This document shows positions 50,848 to 59,281 of a DNA stretch of 64,000 bases, piece after piece (positions within the stretch are counted from its first letter, which is position 1; each line of letters begins with the position of its first letter). The DNA lies in assembly GCF_004343775.1 (NCBI RefSeq), contig NZ_PTXL01000001.1:1382305-1446304 (forward strand), read 5' to 3'. Made by a program: the position numbers and the translations under genes. Under the pieces are notes generated by a model. It saw nothing but the letters and a program-made list of their open reading frames with translations. It ran no database searches and was not told the DNA's origin. Source of the DNA: Burkholderia sp. SRS-46. Its GTDB lineage: Bacteria > Pseudomonadota > Gammaproteobacteria > Burkholderiales > Burkholderiaceae.

Positions 50848-50943
50848 GACGAGCCCAACCCTCGGCACTGGCGGAAAACGATTGTGGCTGCTTCGTTCCC
50901 GACCTGACCAGGTTCACCGCCCCACCATGCGAGGAGGCCCGTC
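50848..50943 (-). ncRNA. ffs: Signal recognition particle RNA (4.5S type)
   Basis: The minus strand contains ACCTGGTCAGGTCGGGAACG followed by AAGCAGCC, the conserved apical loop that binds Ffh (in E. coli CAGGTCAGGTCCGGAAGGAAGCAGCC). The ends pair: GACGGGCC at the 5' side with GGGCTCGTC at the 3' side, giving about 96 nucleotides. Its place directly upstream of dnaX is common in Burkholderia and relatives. The exact ends are inferred from the stem. Confidence 0.92.
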
Positions 50944-50950
50944 ACGTCGC

Positions 50951-50980
50951 ATTCTAACACCGCTTGCGGCCGAATGCGAA
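50951..50980 (-). promoter_or_regulatory. Candidate sigma-70 promoter of the SRP RNA gene
   Basis: On the minus strand TTCGCA (50975-50980) and TAGAAT (50951-50956) are 18 bases apart. The -10 ends seven bases before the first paired base of the RNA, matching a +1 at about 50943. Confidence 0.55.
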
Positions 50981-51315
50981 CGTTTATGCACACGAATGTG
51001 CAAACGAACGCGCATGCGATTGCCGCCGCGGCCGCCCTCTTGTATTTTTCGTGCCGGCCTCCATTTGCATGGCGCAACAGTCGTCGGCGCCATCGTGCCC
51101 CTACTCGCGAAGCGGCTACTATCGCCGTCAACAGCGGATAGCAATTTAGGCTAATATGACGCCCGAATGACCCGCGAGCCGCGGTACGCAGCGCTTACGC
51201 CCTTCTTTTCCGGAGAGCGGAGCTACCTGCCGCAGCGGCCGGCAGCCCGCCGGGCGGCCGGCGCGCCGACAGGCGCCATGCAGGCAGTCCCCGAACCGAA
51301 AGAGGTATTGACCAA
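50981..51315. other. Spacer between the SRP RNA promoter and trxA
   Basis: The 372-base gap between SRP RNA and trxA holds the SRP RNA promoter on one strand and the probable trxA promoter on the other. No coding sequence is supported. Confidence 0.5.
51128..51157 (+). promoter_or_regulatory. Candidate sigma-70 promoter of trxA
   Basis: TCAACA (51128-51133) and TAATAT (51152-51157) are 18 bases apart on the plus strand, about 160 bases before the trxA start. Confidence 0.4.
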
Positions 51316-51642
51316 ATGAGCGAACAGATCAAACACATCAGCGACGCATCGTTCGAACAGGACGTCGTCAAATCCGACAAGCCGGTGCTCGTCGATTTCT
51401 GGGCCGAATGGTGCGGCCCGTGCAAGATGATTGCCCCGATCCTCGACGAAGTCGCGAAGGATTACGGCGACAAGCTGCAGATCGCAAAGATCAACGTCGA
51501 CGACAACCAGGCGACGCCCGCGAAGTTCGGCGTGCGCGGTATTCCGACGCTGATCCTCTTCAAGAACGGCGCAGCAGCCGCGCAAAAAGTCGGCGCGCTG
51601 TCGAAGTCGCAGCTGACCGCGTTCCTGGACAGCCACCTGTAA
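51316..51642 (+). CDS. trxA: Thioredoxin TrxA
   Basis: TrxA is the general cytoplasmic disulfide reductase. The 108-residue product has the active site [10 protein letters not shown] (Cys33 and Cys36) and the cis-Pro loop [11 protein letters not shown]. It lies upstream of rho in the conserved trxA-rho order, with 194 bases between them. Confidence 0.97.
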   Translation: MSEQIKHISDASFEQDVVKSDKPVLVDFWAEWCGPCKMIAPILDEVAKDYGDKLQIAKINVDDNQATPAKFGVRGIPTLILFKNGAAAAQKVGALSKSQLTAFLDSHL

Positions 51643-51656
51643 TACCCGCGGGTTCG

Positions 51657-51686
51657 CGGACGTGTTGTCAACCGGCAACACGTCCG
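51657..51686 (+). promoter_or_regulatory. Perfect inverted repeat between trxA and rho
   Basis: CGGACGTGTTG and CAACACGTCCG, an 11-base perfect inverted repeat with loop TCAACCGG, begins 14 bases past the trxA stop. It has no following T run, so it is not an ordinary terminator. It may protect the trxA mRNA end or be part of the rho leader. Confidence 0.6.
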
Positions 51687-51731
51687 CCGCAAAGCCGCCG
51701 ATCGGCCGCTCAAGCGCGAATCGGCCTATGC

Positions 51732-51737
51732 TAGAAT
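51732..51737 (+). promoter_or_regulatory. Candidate extended -10 box for rho
   Basis: TGCTAGAAT (extended -10 TG-x-TAGAAT) lies about 100 bases before the rho start, with a weak -35 region. A leader RNA of about 93 bases would follow. Confidence 0.45.
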
Positions 51738-51836
51738 TAAAAAACGTCTACAAGACGCATTTAAGTCTCTGAGCGCTTCCGCTCGCCCTCCTCCCATTTT
51801 TCTTTCGTCGCTTCTCTTCCCTGGCGGGATCCCCGT

Positions 51837-53099
51837 ATGCATTTATCCGAGCTCAAGTCTCTGCACGTGTCCGAATTGATCGAAATGGCCAATGGCCTGG
51901 AGATCGAAAACGCGAACCGCCTGCGCAAGCAGGAGCTGATGTTCGCCATTCTCAAAAAGCGCGCCAAGACGGGAGAGACGATCTTCGGCGACGGTACGCT
52001 CGAAGTGCTGCCGGACGGCTTCGGCTTCCTGCGCTCGCCGGAAATGTCGTACCTCGCGAGCACCGACGACATCTATATCAGCCCGTCGCAGATCCGCCGC
52101 TTCAACCTGCACACCGGCGACACGATCGAAGGTGAAGTCCGTACGCCGAAGGACGGCGAGCGCTACTTCGCGCTGGTGAAGGTCGACAAAGTCAACGGGC
52201 AGCCGCCCGAGGCCTCGAAACACAAGATCATGTTCGAGAACCTCACGCCGCTGCACCCGAACAAGCCGCTCTCCCTCGAGCGCGAGATGCGCGGCGAGGA
52301 AAACGTCACGGGCCGCATCATCGACATGATCGCGCCGATCGGCAAGGGCCAGCGCGGCCTGCTCGTCGCGTCGCCGAAGTCGGGCAAGACCGTGATGCTC
52401 CAGCACATCGCGCACGCGATCAAGCAGAACCACCCGGACGTGATCCTGTTCGTGCTGCTGATCGACGAGCGTCCTGAAGAAGTGACCGAAATGCAGCGTT
52501 CGGTCGCGGGCGAAGTGATCGCGTCGACGTTCGACGAACCGGCCACGCGTCACGTTCAGGTCGCCGAAATGGTGATCGAGAAGGCCAAGCGCCTCGTCGA
52601 AATGAAGCACGACGTCGTGATCCTGCTCGACTCGATCACGCGTCTCGCGCGTGCGTACAACACCGTGATTCCGGCATCGGGCAAGGTGCTGACGGGCGGT
52701 GTCGACGCCAACGCGCTGCAGCGTCCGAAGCGCTTCTTCGGCGCGGCGCGCAACATCGAGGAAGGCGGCTCGCTGACGATCATCGGCACCGCGCTGATCG
52801 AAACCGGCAGCCGCATGGACGACGTGATCTACGAAGAGTTCAAGGGCACCGGCAACATGGAAGTGCACCTCGAGCGACGTCTCGCGGAAAAGCGCGTCTA
52901 CCCGTCGATCAACCTGAACAAGTCGGGCACGCGCCGCGAAGAAATGCTGATCAAGCCCGAGATCCTGCAAAAGATCTGGGTGTTGCGCAAATTCATCCAC
53001 GACATGGACGAAGTCGAGGCAATGGAATTCCTGCTCGACAAGATCCGCCAGACGAAGAGCAATTCCGAGTTCTTCGACCTGATGCGCCGCGGCGGCTGA
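51837..53099 (+). CDS. rho: Transcription termination factor Rho
   Basis: Rho is the hexameric RNA helicase that ends transcription of many genes. The 420-residue product opens [18 protein letters not shown], then has the OB-fold RNP motif DGFGFLRSP, Walker [23 protein letters not shown] and the Q/R loops. It is of standard length without insertions. Expression is usually autoregulated through the leader. A terminator follows. Confidence 0.98.
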   Translation: MHLSELKSLHVSELIEMANGLEIENANRLRKQELMFAILKKRAKTGETIFGDGTLEVLPDGFGFLRSPEMSYLASTDDIYISPSQIRRFNLHTGDTIEGEVRTPKDGERYFALVKVDKVNGQPPEASKHKIMFENLTPLHPNKPLSLEREMRGEENVTGRIIDMIAPIGKGQRGLLVASPKSGKTVMLQHIAHAIKQNHPDVILFVLLIDERPEEVTEMQRSVAGEVIASTFDEPATRHVQVAEMVIEKAKRLVEMKHDVVILLDSITRLARAYNTVIPASGKVLTGGVDANALQRPKRFFGAARNIEEGGSLTIIGTALIETGSRMDDVIYEEFKGTGNMEVHLERRLAEKRVYPSINLNKSGTRREEMLIKPEILQKIWVLRKFIHDMDEVEAMEFLLDKIRQTKSNSEFFDLMRRGG

Positions 53100-53119
53100 T
53101 CGCCCCGGCAACGGATCAG

Positions 53120-53156
53120 ACGGCCGCCCGCGCGTTTCGCCCGGCGGCCGTTTTTT
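53120..53156 (+). terminator. Intrinsic terminator after rho
   Basis: CGGCCGCC/GGCGGCCG stem with a 14-base loop and TTTTTT, 20 bases past the rho stop. Confidence 0.85.
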
Positions 53157-53249
53157 CGTGACCTGTACGCGCACGGCCACGTTGGCCTATCATCCGGCCC
53201 CATCCGAGTCACACGACCGGCCTTGCGCCTGCGCTCGCCGCCTCCTTCC

Positions 53250-54083
53250 ATGCTTTCGAAACTGACCCGCTGGCTCGATCGGCGCCGCCGCGAGCGCGCA
53301 CTGCGCAGCCACCCGATTCCCGACGCGCTGTGGCAGGACACCGTCGAGCGCCTGCCGTTCCTCGCTCACCTGTCGCCGGACGACCTCGGCCGGCTGCGCG
53401 AACTGACGAGCCTGTTTCTCGCGCAGAAATCGTTCTCGACCGCGCACGGCCTCGAGCTGACCGACGCGATGATCGTCGGCATCGGCACGCAGGCTTGCCT
53501 GCCGGTGCTGAACCTCGACCTGTCGCTGTACGACGGCTGGGTCGGCATCGTCGTGTATCCGGGCGAGTTCGTGATCCGCAAGACGGTGCAGGACGAGGAC
53601 GGCGTCGTCCACGAGGTCGAGCAGGACGCGAGCGGCGAAGCCTGGGAAGGCGGGCCGGTGATCCTGTCGTGGGAAGACGCGCAGATGACCGACGGCCGCG
53701 ATGCGTACAACGTCGTGATCCACGAGTTTGCGCACAAGATCGACATGATCAACGGCGCGGCCGACGGCTATCCGCCGCTGTTTCGCCGCTGGCATGCGCC
53801 GCACCTCGACGCGCAGGCGTGGGCCGACGTGTTCGAGCACGCGTACGATCACTTCTGCGCGCGCGTCGATGCCGTGCCGGATCGCGCATGGGCGCGCTTC
53901 GAGCGGGATTCGCTGATCGATCCGTATGCGGCCGACCACCCGTCGGAATTCTTCGCCGTGTGCAGCGAGGCGCTGTTCGTGCAGCCGAAAGCGTTCGAGT
54001 CCGAATTTCCGGAACTGTACCGGCTGCTCGCCCGCTATTACCGGCAGGATCCGGCCCGGACCGGCGCGCTCGACACGCCGTGA
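53250..54083 (+). CDS. mtfA: Zinc peptidase, MtfA (M90) family
   Basis: MtfA in E. coli binds the repressor Mlc and has aminopeptidase activity. The 277-residue product has the HEFAHKID zinc motif (HExxH) near residue 165 and the downstream DHPSEFFAVCSEALF with the third ligand, characteristic of the DUF980/M90 family. Start ATG 53250 gives MLSKLTRWLDRRRR; an in-frame TTG at 53223 is possible. Neither has a good ribosome site. It stands alone between rho and rpmE2. Confidence 0.88.
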   Translation: MLSKLTRWLDRRRRERALRSHPIPDALWQDTVERLPFLAHLSPDDLGRLRELTSLFLAQKSFSTAHGLELTDAMIVGIGTQACLPVLNLDLSLYDGWVGIVVYPGEFVIRKTVQDEDGVVHEVEQDASGEAWEGGPVILSWEDAQMTDGRDAYNVVIHEFAHKIDMINGAADGYPPLFRRWHAPHLDAQAWADVFEHAYDHFCARVDAVPDRAWARFERDSLIDPYAADHPSEFFAVCSEALFVQPKAFESEFPELYRLLARYYRQDPARTGALDTP

Positions 54084-54249
54084 AAATTGTTCGTCAACCG
54101 TCTGATTTTCTGGCATAATCGCCGTTTTTCGACCTTAGGCAAGTGGCTCGCGCCGGGCTTGGCGTCGGTTGGATCACGCGAATCGCACGATTGGCACGGT
54201 CCGGCACGGCAAGCGGCGGGTTGGCTACCGCTCTCACCAAGGAAAGACC

Positions 54250-54513
54250 ATGAAAGAAGGCATTCACCCGAACTACCGCGAAGTCGTCTTCCAAGACATG
54301 TCGAACGGCTTCAAGTTCGTCACGCGCTCGACGATCCAGACGCGTGAAACCATCGACCTCGACGGCGTGACCTACCCGCTCGCCAAGATCGAAGTGTCGT
54401 CGGAATCGCACTCGTTCTACACGGGTCAGCAAAAGATCATGGACACGGCAGGCCGTGTCGAGAAGTTCAAGAACAAGTTCGGCGCACGCGCCAGCGGCAA
54501 GGTCGCGAAGTAA
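54250..54513 (+). CDS. rpmE2: Ribosomal protein L31 type B
   Basis: The 87-residue product is the zinc-independent paralogue: [31 protein letters not shown] and a basic tail, with no CxxC pairs. Type B L31 replaces the zinc form under zinc limitation in some bacteria; whether Zur controls it here is not visible. Start ATG 54250 has AAGGAAAG upstream. It ends at a terminator. Confidence 0.95.
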   Translation: MKEGIHPNYREVVFQDMSNGFKFVTRSTIQTRETIDLDGVTYPLAKIEVSSESHSFYTGQQKIMDTAGRVEKFKNKFGARASGKVAK

Positions 54514-54557
54514 GCTTCGCACCGTATCCGGTGGTGGTCATGCACCGGTACCGCACC

Positions 54558-54584
54558 AAAGGGCAGCCCAGGCTGCCCTTTTTC
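54558..54584. terminator. Intrinsic terminator after rpmE2
   Basis: AAGGGCAGCC-CA-GGCTGCCCTT followed by TTT: a nearly perfect ten-pair stem 45 bases past rpmE2. Confidence 0.85.
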
Positions 54585-54730
54585 GTCTCTGCTCACCCGA
54601 GCGCCGCCGGCCGGCGCGCGGGTAACGGCGCCGACGCGCGACGGCCAGCGCGTCTACAATGCCGGATGCTCAAAACCGGCGTGCCGCGCGACATCGCGCG
54701 GGCCACACCCAGAACAAATCGCTCATCTGC

Positions 54731-56488
54731 ATGAAGCCAGTCGTTCGTCTCACCGCCTCCGCCACGCGCGCGCTGCCGCGCTGGCTGCTGCTCACGCTCT
54801 GCCTCGTCTACGCGGCATTCGGCCTGTTCGGCCGCGACCCGTGGAAAAACGAGGACGCGGCAGGCTTCGGCGTGATGTGGACGATGGCCAAGGGCGGCTG
54901 GCACGACTGGCTGCTGCCGAATCTCGTCGGCAAGTTCATCACGACCGACGGGCCGCTCGGCTACTGGTTCGGGGCGCTGTGGATCCGCGCGCTCGCGCCG
55001 TGGGTCGACGCGAGCAACGCGTCGCGCCTCGACACCGGCATCCTGTTCTGCGTCGCCTGCGCGTTCGTCTGGTATGCCGCCTACCTGCTCGGCCGGCGCG
55101 CCGAAGTCCAGCCGTTCAAGTATGCGTTCGGCGGCGAGCCGGAGCCGCGCGACTACGGCCGCACGCTCGCCGACGGCGCACTGCTGATCCTGCTCGCCTG
55201 CTTCGGCCTCGCCGAGCGCGGCCACGAAACGACCCCGCAGCTCGCGCAGTTCGCGCTGATCGCCATGCTCGTCTACGGCATCGTGCGCGGCATCGACAAG
55301 CCGACCCAGGGCGCGCTGTGGTGGGGCCTCGCGATCGGCCTCGTCGGGCTGTCCGGCAACCCGGTGCTCGTCGTCGCGCTCGTCGTCGGCACGGCCGCGC
55401 TGTGGCTCGTCACGCCCGGCACGCTCAATCTGCGCGTGCTGGCGATCGGCGTGCCGCTCGCCGCCGCGATCATCGCACTGTGGGTGCTCGCCGCGCTCGC
55501 CGTGGCGCCGGACGACGCCGCGTGGTTCTTCGACCAGTGGGTGCACGGCAGCCTGATGCGCTTCTCGGGCCCGCCGACCGCCGTGCTCGCGTATGCGGCA
55601 AAGAACCTGCCGATCTTCACGTGGCCGGCCTGGCCGCTCGCGATCTGGGCCTGGTGGAGCTGGGCCGGCCTGCGCCGGCGCGCGCACATCGCGATTCCGC
55701 TGTCGGTCGTCGTGCCGCTCGTCGCGCTCGTGATCCTGCAGAGCCAGCAATCGAACCGCATGTACATGCTGCTGCTGCCGCCGCTCGCGGTACTCGCGAC
55801 GTTCGCGCTGCCGACGCTCAAGCGCGGCGCGATCAACGCGATCGACTGGTTCGCGGTGTTGAGCTTCACGATCCTCGGCAGCTTCGTGTGGCTCGTCTGG
55901 CTCGCGTCGCTCACCGGCTTCCCGCATCCGCTCGCGCGCAACCTCGGCCGGCTCCTGCCTGGCTACGAGCCGCACTTCAATGTGCTGTCGTTCGCCTGCG
56001 CGATCACGGTGACCGTCTGCTGGTTCCTGCTGGCGCGCTGGCGCGTGTCGCGCCAGCCGAAGGTGCTGTGGCGCAGCGTCGTGCTGTCCGGCGCGGGCAC
56101 CACGCTGATGTGGGTGCTGCTGATGACGCTGTGGCTGCCGATCGTCAACTACGGTCGGACCTATCGCGACGTCGCGCAGCAGATCGCCACCCACCTGCCG
56201 TCCGATTACGAATGCATTTCGCCGGTGCGGCTCGGCAACGCGCAGATCGCGACGTTCGCGTATTTCGGCAACATGCGCTTCGACTTCTCCGGCGACTGCG
56301 ACGTGATCCTGCGCCAGGATCGCGCCGATTTCGGCGAGCCCAGCTCGATGTCGCAATATGTGTGGCGACTCGTCTGGGAAGGCCGGCGCGTCGCCGACCG
56401 CGACGAGCGGTTCCGCCTGTACGAGCGCATCGAGCGGCCGAAGACGCCGGTCAAGCGCCGGCCGCCGCGCCGCCAGGCAGACGATTGA
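54731..56488 (+). CDS. ArnT/PMT-like membrane glycosyltransferase family protein
   Basis: The 585-residue product has about twelve membrane helices, an early acidic/aromatic loop (FGRDPWKNEDAAGFGVMW) and KFITTDGPLGYWFGA. This follows the plan of GT-C enzymes (ArnT, PMT), which transfer sugars from lipid carriers outside the inner membrane. The C-terminal soluble part contains SDYECISPVRLGNAQ. The substrate cannot be told; lipid A or surface modification is one option. ATG 54731 gives a short cytoplasmic head before the first helix. The stop is two bases from the MATE gene. Confidence 0.8.
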   Translation: MKPVVRLTASATRALPRWLLLTLCLVYAAFGLFGRDPWKNEDAAGFGVMWTMAKGGWHDWLLPNLVGKFITTDGPLGYWFGALWIRALAPWVDASNASRLDTGILFCVACAFVWYAAYLLGRRAEVQPFKYAFGGEPEPRDYGRTLADGALLILLACFGLAERGHETTPQLAQFALIAMLVYGIVRGIDKPTQGALWWGLAIGLVGLSGNPVLVVALVVGTAALWLVTPGTLNLRVLAIGVPLAAAIIALWVLAALAVAPDDAAWFFDQWVHGSLMRFSGPPTAVLAYAAKNLPIFTWPAWPLAIWAWWSWAGLRRRAHIAIPLSVVVPLVALVILQSQQSNRMYMLLLPPLAVLATFALPTLKRGAINAIDWFAVLSFTILGSFVWLVWLASLTGFPHPLARNLGRLLPGYEPHFNVLSFACAITVTVCWFLLARWRVSRQPKVLWRSVVLSGAGTTLMWVLLMTLWLPIVNYGRTYRDVAQQIATHLPSDYECISPVRLGNAQIATFAYFGNMRFDFSGDCDVILRQDRADFGEPSSMSQYVWRLVWEGRRVADRDERFRLYERIERPKTPVKRRPPRRQADD

Positions 56489-56490
56489 CG

Positions 56491-57861
56491 ATGCTGGCCG
56501 ATATCCGCCGGATCATCGGCCTCGCGTGGCCGGTGCTGGTCGGCCAGCTCGCGATCGTCGCATTCGGCGTGATCGACACGACGATGGTCGGCCGCGTGTC
56601 CGCCATCGATCTCGCCGCGCTCGGGCTCGGCGCATCGATCTACGTGTCGGTCTTCATCGGCCTGACGGGCATCCTGTCCGCGCTGCAGCCGATCACCGGC
56701 CAGCTGTACGGTGCGCGGCGCTACGCGGAAATCGGCGAGGAAGTGCGCCAGGCCCTGTGGCTCGCCGTGATGCTCGCGGTGCCCGGCTTCCTGCTGCTGC
56801 ATTTCCCCGAACCGCTGCTGCGGCTCGCGCACGCGCCCGCCGCGCTGCACGAGCGCACCGTCGCCTACCTGCGCATCCTGTCGTTCGGGCTGCCGGCGAG
56901 CCTCGTGTTCCGCATCTACAACGCGCTCACCAATGCCGCCGGCAGGCCGCGCCTCGCGATGATGCTGCAGGTCGGCGCGCTCGCGCTGAAGTTTCCGCTG
57001 AATTTCTGGTTCGTTTTCGGCGGCCTCGGGCTGCCGGCGCTCGGCGGCCCCGGCTGCGCGCTCGCCAGCACGCTGATCAACTGGGCGCTCGCGCTGACCG
57101 GCTTCACGCTGCTCGCCAAGCTCGACGTGTTCGCGCCGCTCGCGATCTTCTCGCGCTTCTGCTGGCCCGCGTGGGCGCGCCTGAAGGCGATCCTCAGGCT
57201 CGGCGTGCCGATGGGCCTGTCGTACCTGATCGAGGTCACCTCCTTCACCTGCATGGCGCTCTTCATCGCGCAGTTCGGCACGACGACGCTCGCCGGGCAC
57301 CAGATCGCCGCCAACATCAGTGCCGTGCTGTACATGACGCCGCTGTCGATCGGCGTGGCCACGTCGACGCTCGTCGCGCGCGCGCTCGGCGCCGGGCATC
57401 CCGACGAGGCCCGCTTGCTCGGCCGGCACGGCATGATGCTCGCCGGCGGCGTCGCCCTGCTCTACGGCGCGATCGTGTTCGCGCTGCGCCCGCTGATCGT
57501 CGGCGCCTACACGCCGAACCCGGCGGTCGCCGCGGCCGCGCTGCCGCTCATCGCGATCGTCACCTGCTACCACTTCTTCGACGCGCTGCAGGTTACGTCC
57601 GCGTTCGTGCTGCGCGCATACAAGGTCGCGGTCGTGCCGACCGTCATCTACGCGGTCGCGCTGTGGGGCATCGGGCTCAGCGGCGGCTACCTGCTCGGCT
57701 TCGACGTCGGCGGCCACTCGCCCGCCTGGCTGACCGGCGCGCGCGGCTTCTGGTTCGCGAACACGATCAGCCTGATGCTCGCGGGCGCCGGGCTCACGCT
57801 CTACCTGCGCCGCGTGAGCCGCGCCTCGGGCGCGCCCGCGCTCGCGCCCGAGGCGGCCTGA
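56491..57861 (+). CDS. MATE-family multidrug/metabolite exporter
   Basis: The 456-residue product has twelve helices in two halves. The first half holds AWPVLVGQLAIVAFGVIDTTMVGR, the second GVPMGLSYLIEVTSFTCMALFIAQFG, the MATE repeat pattern. Such proteins export cationic drugs or metabolites by Na+ or H+ antiport. It is nearly continuous with the glycosyltransferase-like gene, so the two are one operon. Its last codons overlap antisense with the acoC-like fragment frame. Confidence 0.92.
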   Translation: MLADIRRIIGLAWPVLVGQLAIVAFGVIDTTMVGRVSAIDLAALGLGASIYVSVFIGLTGILSALQPITGQLYGARRYAEIGEEVRQALWLAVMLAVPGFLLLHFPEPLLRLAHAPAALHERTVAYLRILSFGLPASLVFRIYNALTNAAGRPRLAMMLQVGALALKFPLNFWFVFGGLGLPALGGPGCALASTLINWALALTGFTLLAKLDVFAPLAIFSRFCWPAWARLKAILRLGVPMGLSYLIEVTSFTCMALFIAQFGTTTLAGHQIAANISAVLYMTPLSIGVATSTLVARALGAGHPDEARLLGRHGMMLAGGVALLYGAIVFALRPLIVGAYTPNPAVAAAALPLIAIVTCYHFFDALQVTSAFVLRAYKVAVVPTVIYAVALWGIGLSGGYLLGFDVGGHSPAWLTGARGFWFANTISLMLAGAGLTLYLRRVSRASGAPALAPEAA

Positions 57862-57869
57862 GGTTGCCC

Positions 57870-58130
57870 TCGGGCGGCGTGAATCTTCTCGTGCGCCGCC
57901 TGCACGCCTTCGAGCCGCTTGTACTTGACGAGATCCTCGACGAGCTGCCGCGTGACCAGCGCGCTGTCCGCGAACAGCTTGCCGAGATGCGGCTTCAGCG
58001 TATTGCGGCTGTTACCGGCGACGAAGCCGTCGATAAAGTTGCGATCGATCTCGGCGCCGAGGCCCGCGCTTGCGATCAGCGTCTGCGACGCGACGCGCGC
58101 CGGCGCATCGCGAAGCACCGGATCGTCGCG
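57870..58130 (-). pseudogene. Fragment of an acetoin dehydrogenase E2 (AcoC)-like alpha/beta-hydrolase domain
   Basis: The minus strand reads DAPARVASQTLIASAGLGAE, then FIDGFVAGNSRNTLKPHLGKL and FADSALVTRQLVEDLVKYKR. This is the cap and C-terminal region of the alpha/beta-hydrolase domain at the end of AcoC. The lipoyl domains and the nucleophile part are absent, and no ribosome site precedes it. It is a broken leftover. It reads with the carboxymuconolactone-decarboxylase-family gene. Confidence 0.65.
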
Positions 58131-58158
58131 CCGCATCGCGCGTGGCGTCCGGCGCCGT

Positions 58159-58566
58159 TCACGCGGCGTGCGCGGCCGGCTGCGCATCGCGCTGCCGGAA
58201 CACTTCGTGCGCCGCGAACAACGCGTTCAACGCGGCCGGAAAACCCGCGTAGACGGCCATCTGCATGAACACCTCGACGATCTCGTCGCGCGTGCAGCCG
58301 ACGTTCAGCGCCGCCTCGATGTGCACCTTCAGCTGCGGCTGCGCATTGCCGAGCGCCGCGAGCGCGGAGATCGTCGCAATCTCGCGGGCCTTCAGGTCGA
58401 GCTGCGGCCGGCTGTAGACGTCGCCGAACGCGAACTCGATCAGCAGCCGGCCGAACTCCGGTGCGATCGGCTCGAGCGCCGCGATCACGCGTTCGCCTGC
58501 AGCGCCGTCGATTTCCTTCAGTTTGTTCCAGCCGCGCGTGTAGCGGTCTTCAGCGAGTCGTTCCAT
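58159..58566 (-). CDS. Carboxymuconolactone decarboxylase-family protein
   Basis: The 135-residue product is a small helical AhpD/CMD-like protein: LIEFAFGDVYSRPQLDLKAR, EIATISALAALGNAQPQL, HIEAALNVGCTRDEIVEVFMQ. It has the single Cys of the decarboxylase type, not the CxxC of AhpD. The true reaction is unknown. Start ATG 58566 lies inside the end of the merR gene (17-base overlap), so the two are co-translated and share the operator at 59026-59047. Confidence 0.88.
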   Translation of the reverse strand: MERLAEDRYTRGWNKLKEIDGAAGERVIAALEPIAPEFGRLLIEFAFGDVYSRPQLDLKAREIATISALAALGNAQPQLKVHIEAALNVGCTRDEIVEVFMQMAVYAGFPAALNALFAAHEVFRQRDAQPAAHAA

Positions 58567-59008
58567 TGCGTTTGTCCTGATCCTGATCCGGTTGAGGGGA
58601 TGTCGACTGTCGCCCCGCTTCGCGCTCCGCCGTCTCGTAATAGGCGATCTTCTCGCCGATCGCATCGAGGCTCGCCTGCAGCTCCGCGATATGCGCGCGC
58701 ACCGCGTCGCGGTGCGCGACGAGCAGTTCGCGCCGCGCGCCGAGCGTCGGCTCGCCTTGCGCCCGCAGTGCCGCGAACTGCTGCATCTGCGCGATCGGCA
58801 TGCCGGTCGCCTTCAGGCGCATCACGAAACGCAGCCAGTCGAGGTCGGCCGGCGCATAGAGCCGGTGTCCGGCCTGTGTGCGCACGATCGCGCGCAGCAG
58901 GCCCGCCTGTTCGTAGTAGCGCAACGTATGCGTCGACACGCCCATCAGTTCGGCGACCTGGCCGATCGTCAGTGCGCCGGCGGCGGAAGATTTCGATTCG
59001 GGTGACAT
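58550..59008 (-). CDS. MerR-family transcriptional regulator
   Basis: The 152-residue product has the winged HTH (LTIGQVAELMGVSTHTLRYYEQAGLL, with GHRLYAPADLDWLRF) and a coiled dimerisation helix. No Cys lies in the sensor region, which argues against metal or redox types; AdhR/NmlR-like regulators of aldehyde or organic stress are the nearest in operator type. The gene faces its own promoter with a perfect operator. It overlaps the CMD-family gene by 17 bases, so it likely regulates that gene and itself. Confidence 0.92.
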   Translation of the reverse strand: MSPESKSSAAGALTIGQVAELMGVSTHTLRYYEQAGLLRAIVRTQAGHRLYAPADLDWLRFVMRLKATGMPIAQMQQFAALRAQGEPTLGARRELLVAHRDAVRAHIAELQASLDAIGEKIAYYETAEREAGRQSTSPQPDQDQDKRNGTTR

Positions 59009-59018
59009 GACATGCTCG

Positions 59019-59049
59019 AGGTTAGGACTTAGAGTTCACTCTAAGTCAA
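59019..59049 (-). promoter_or_regulatory. MerR-type promoter with operator in a 19-base spacer
   Basis: On the minus strand TTGACT (59044-59049) and TAACCT (59019-59024) are separated by 19 bases. The spacer is covered by a perfect palindrome (59026-59047) with half-sites GACTTAGAGT and ACTCTAAGTC around two bases. This overlong spacer with central palindrome is the hallmark of MerR-family promoters; CTTAGAGT/ACTCTAAG is the AdhR/NmlR-type site. Confidence 0.85.
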
Positions 59050-59281
59050 GGGCCTCGTGCTGACCAGCGCAAACCTGGCGAGGATTCCGTCAAATATCGT
59101 CAAAACCGCCGTCCGGCGGGGCCTGCGCCCTTTACAGCAGTGCACGCGTTCAGCAAGATGCCGACAGCCTGTCTTAAAAAGGGCACGCATTTGTCCTATG
59201 CTTAACGGCGACGCCCGGCCTCGCACCGCCCGCCGTCCGTTGCAACCGCCATTCATCCGCCAGAACCAGGGAGCCTTTGCC

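Noticed and set aside
54841..56490. 1006-codon plus-strand frame overlapping the glycosyltransferase-like and MATE genes
   Set aside because: Only its last part, from ATG 56491, is the MATE protein; the earlier part is an out-of-frame shadow of the preceding gene.
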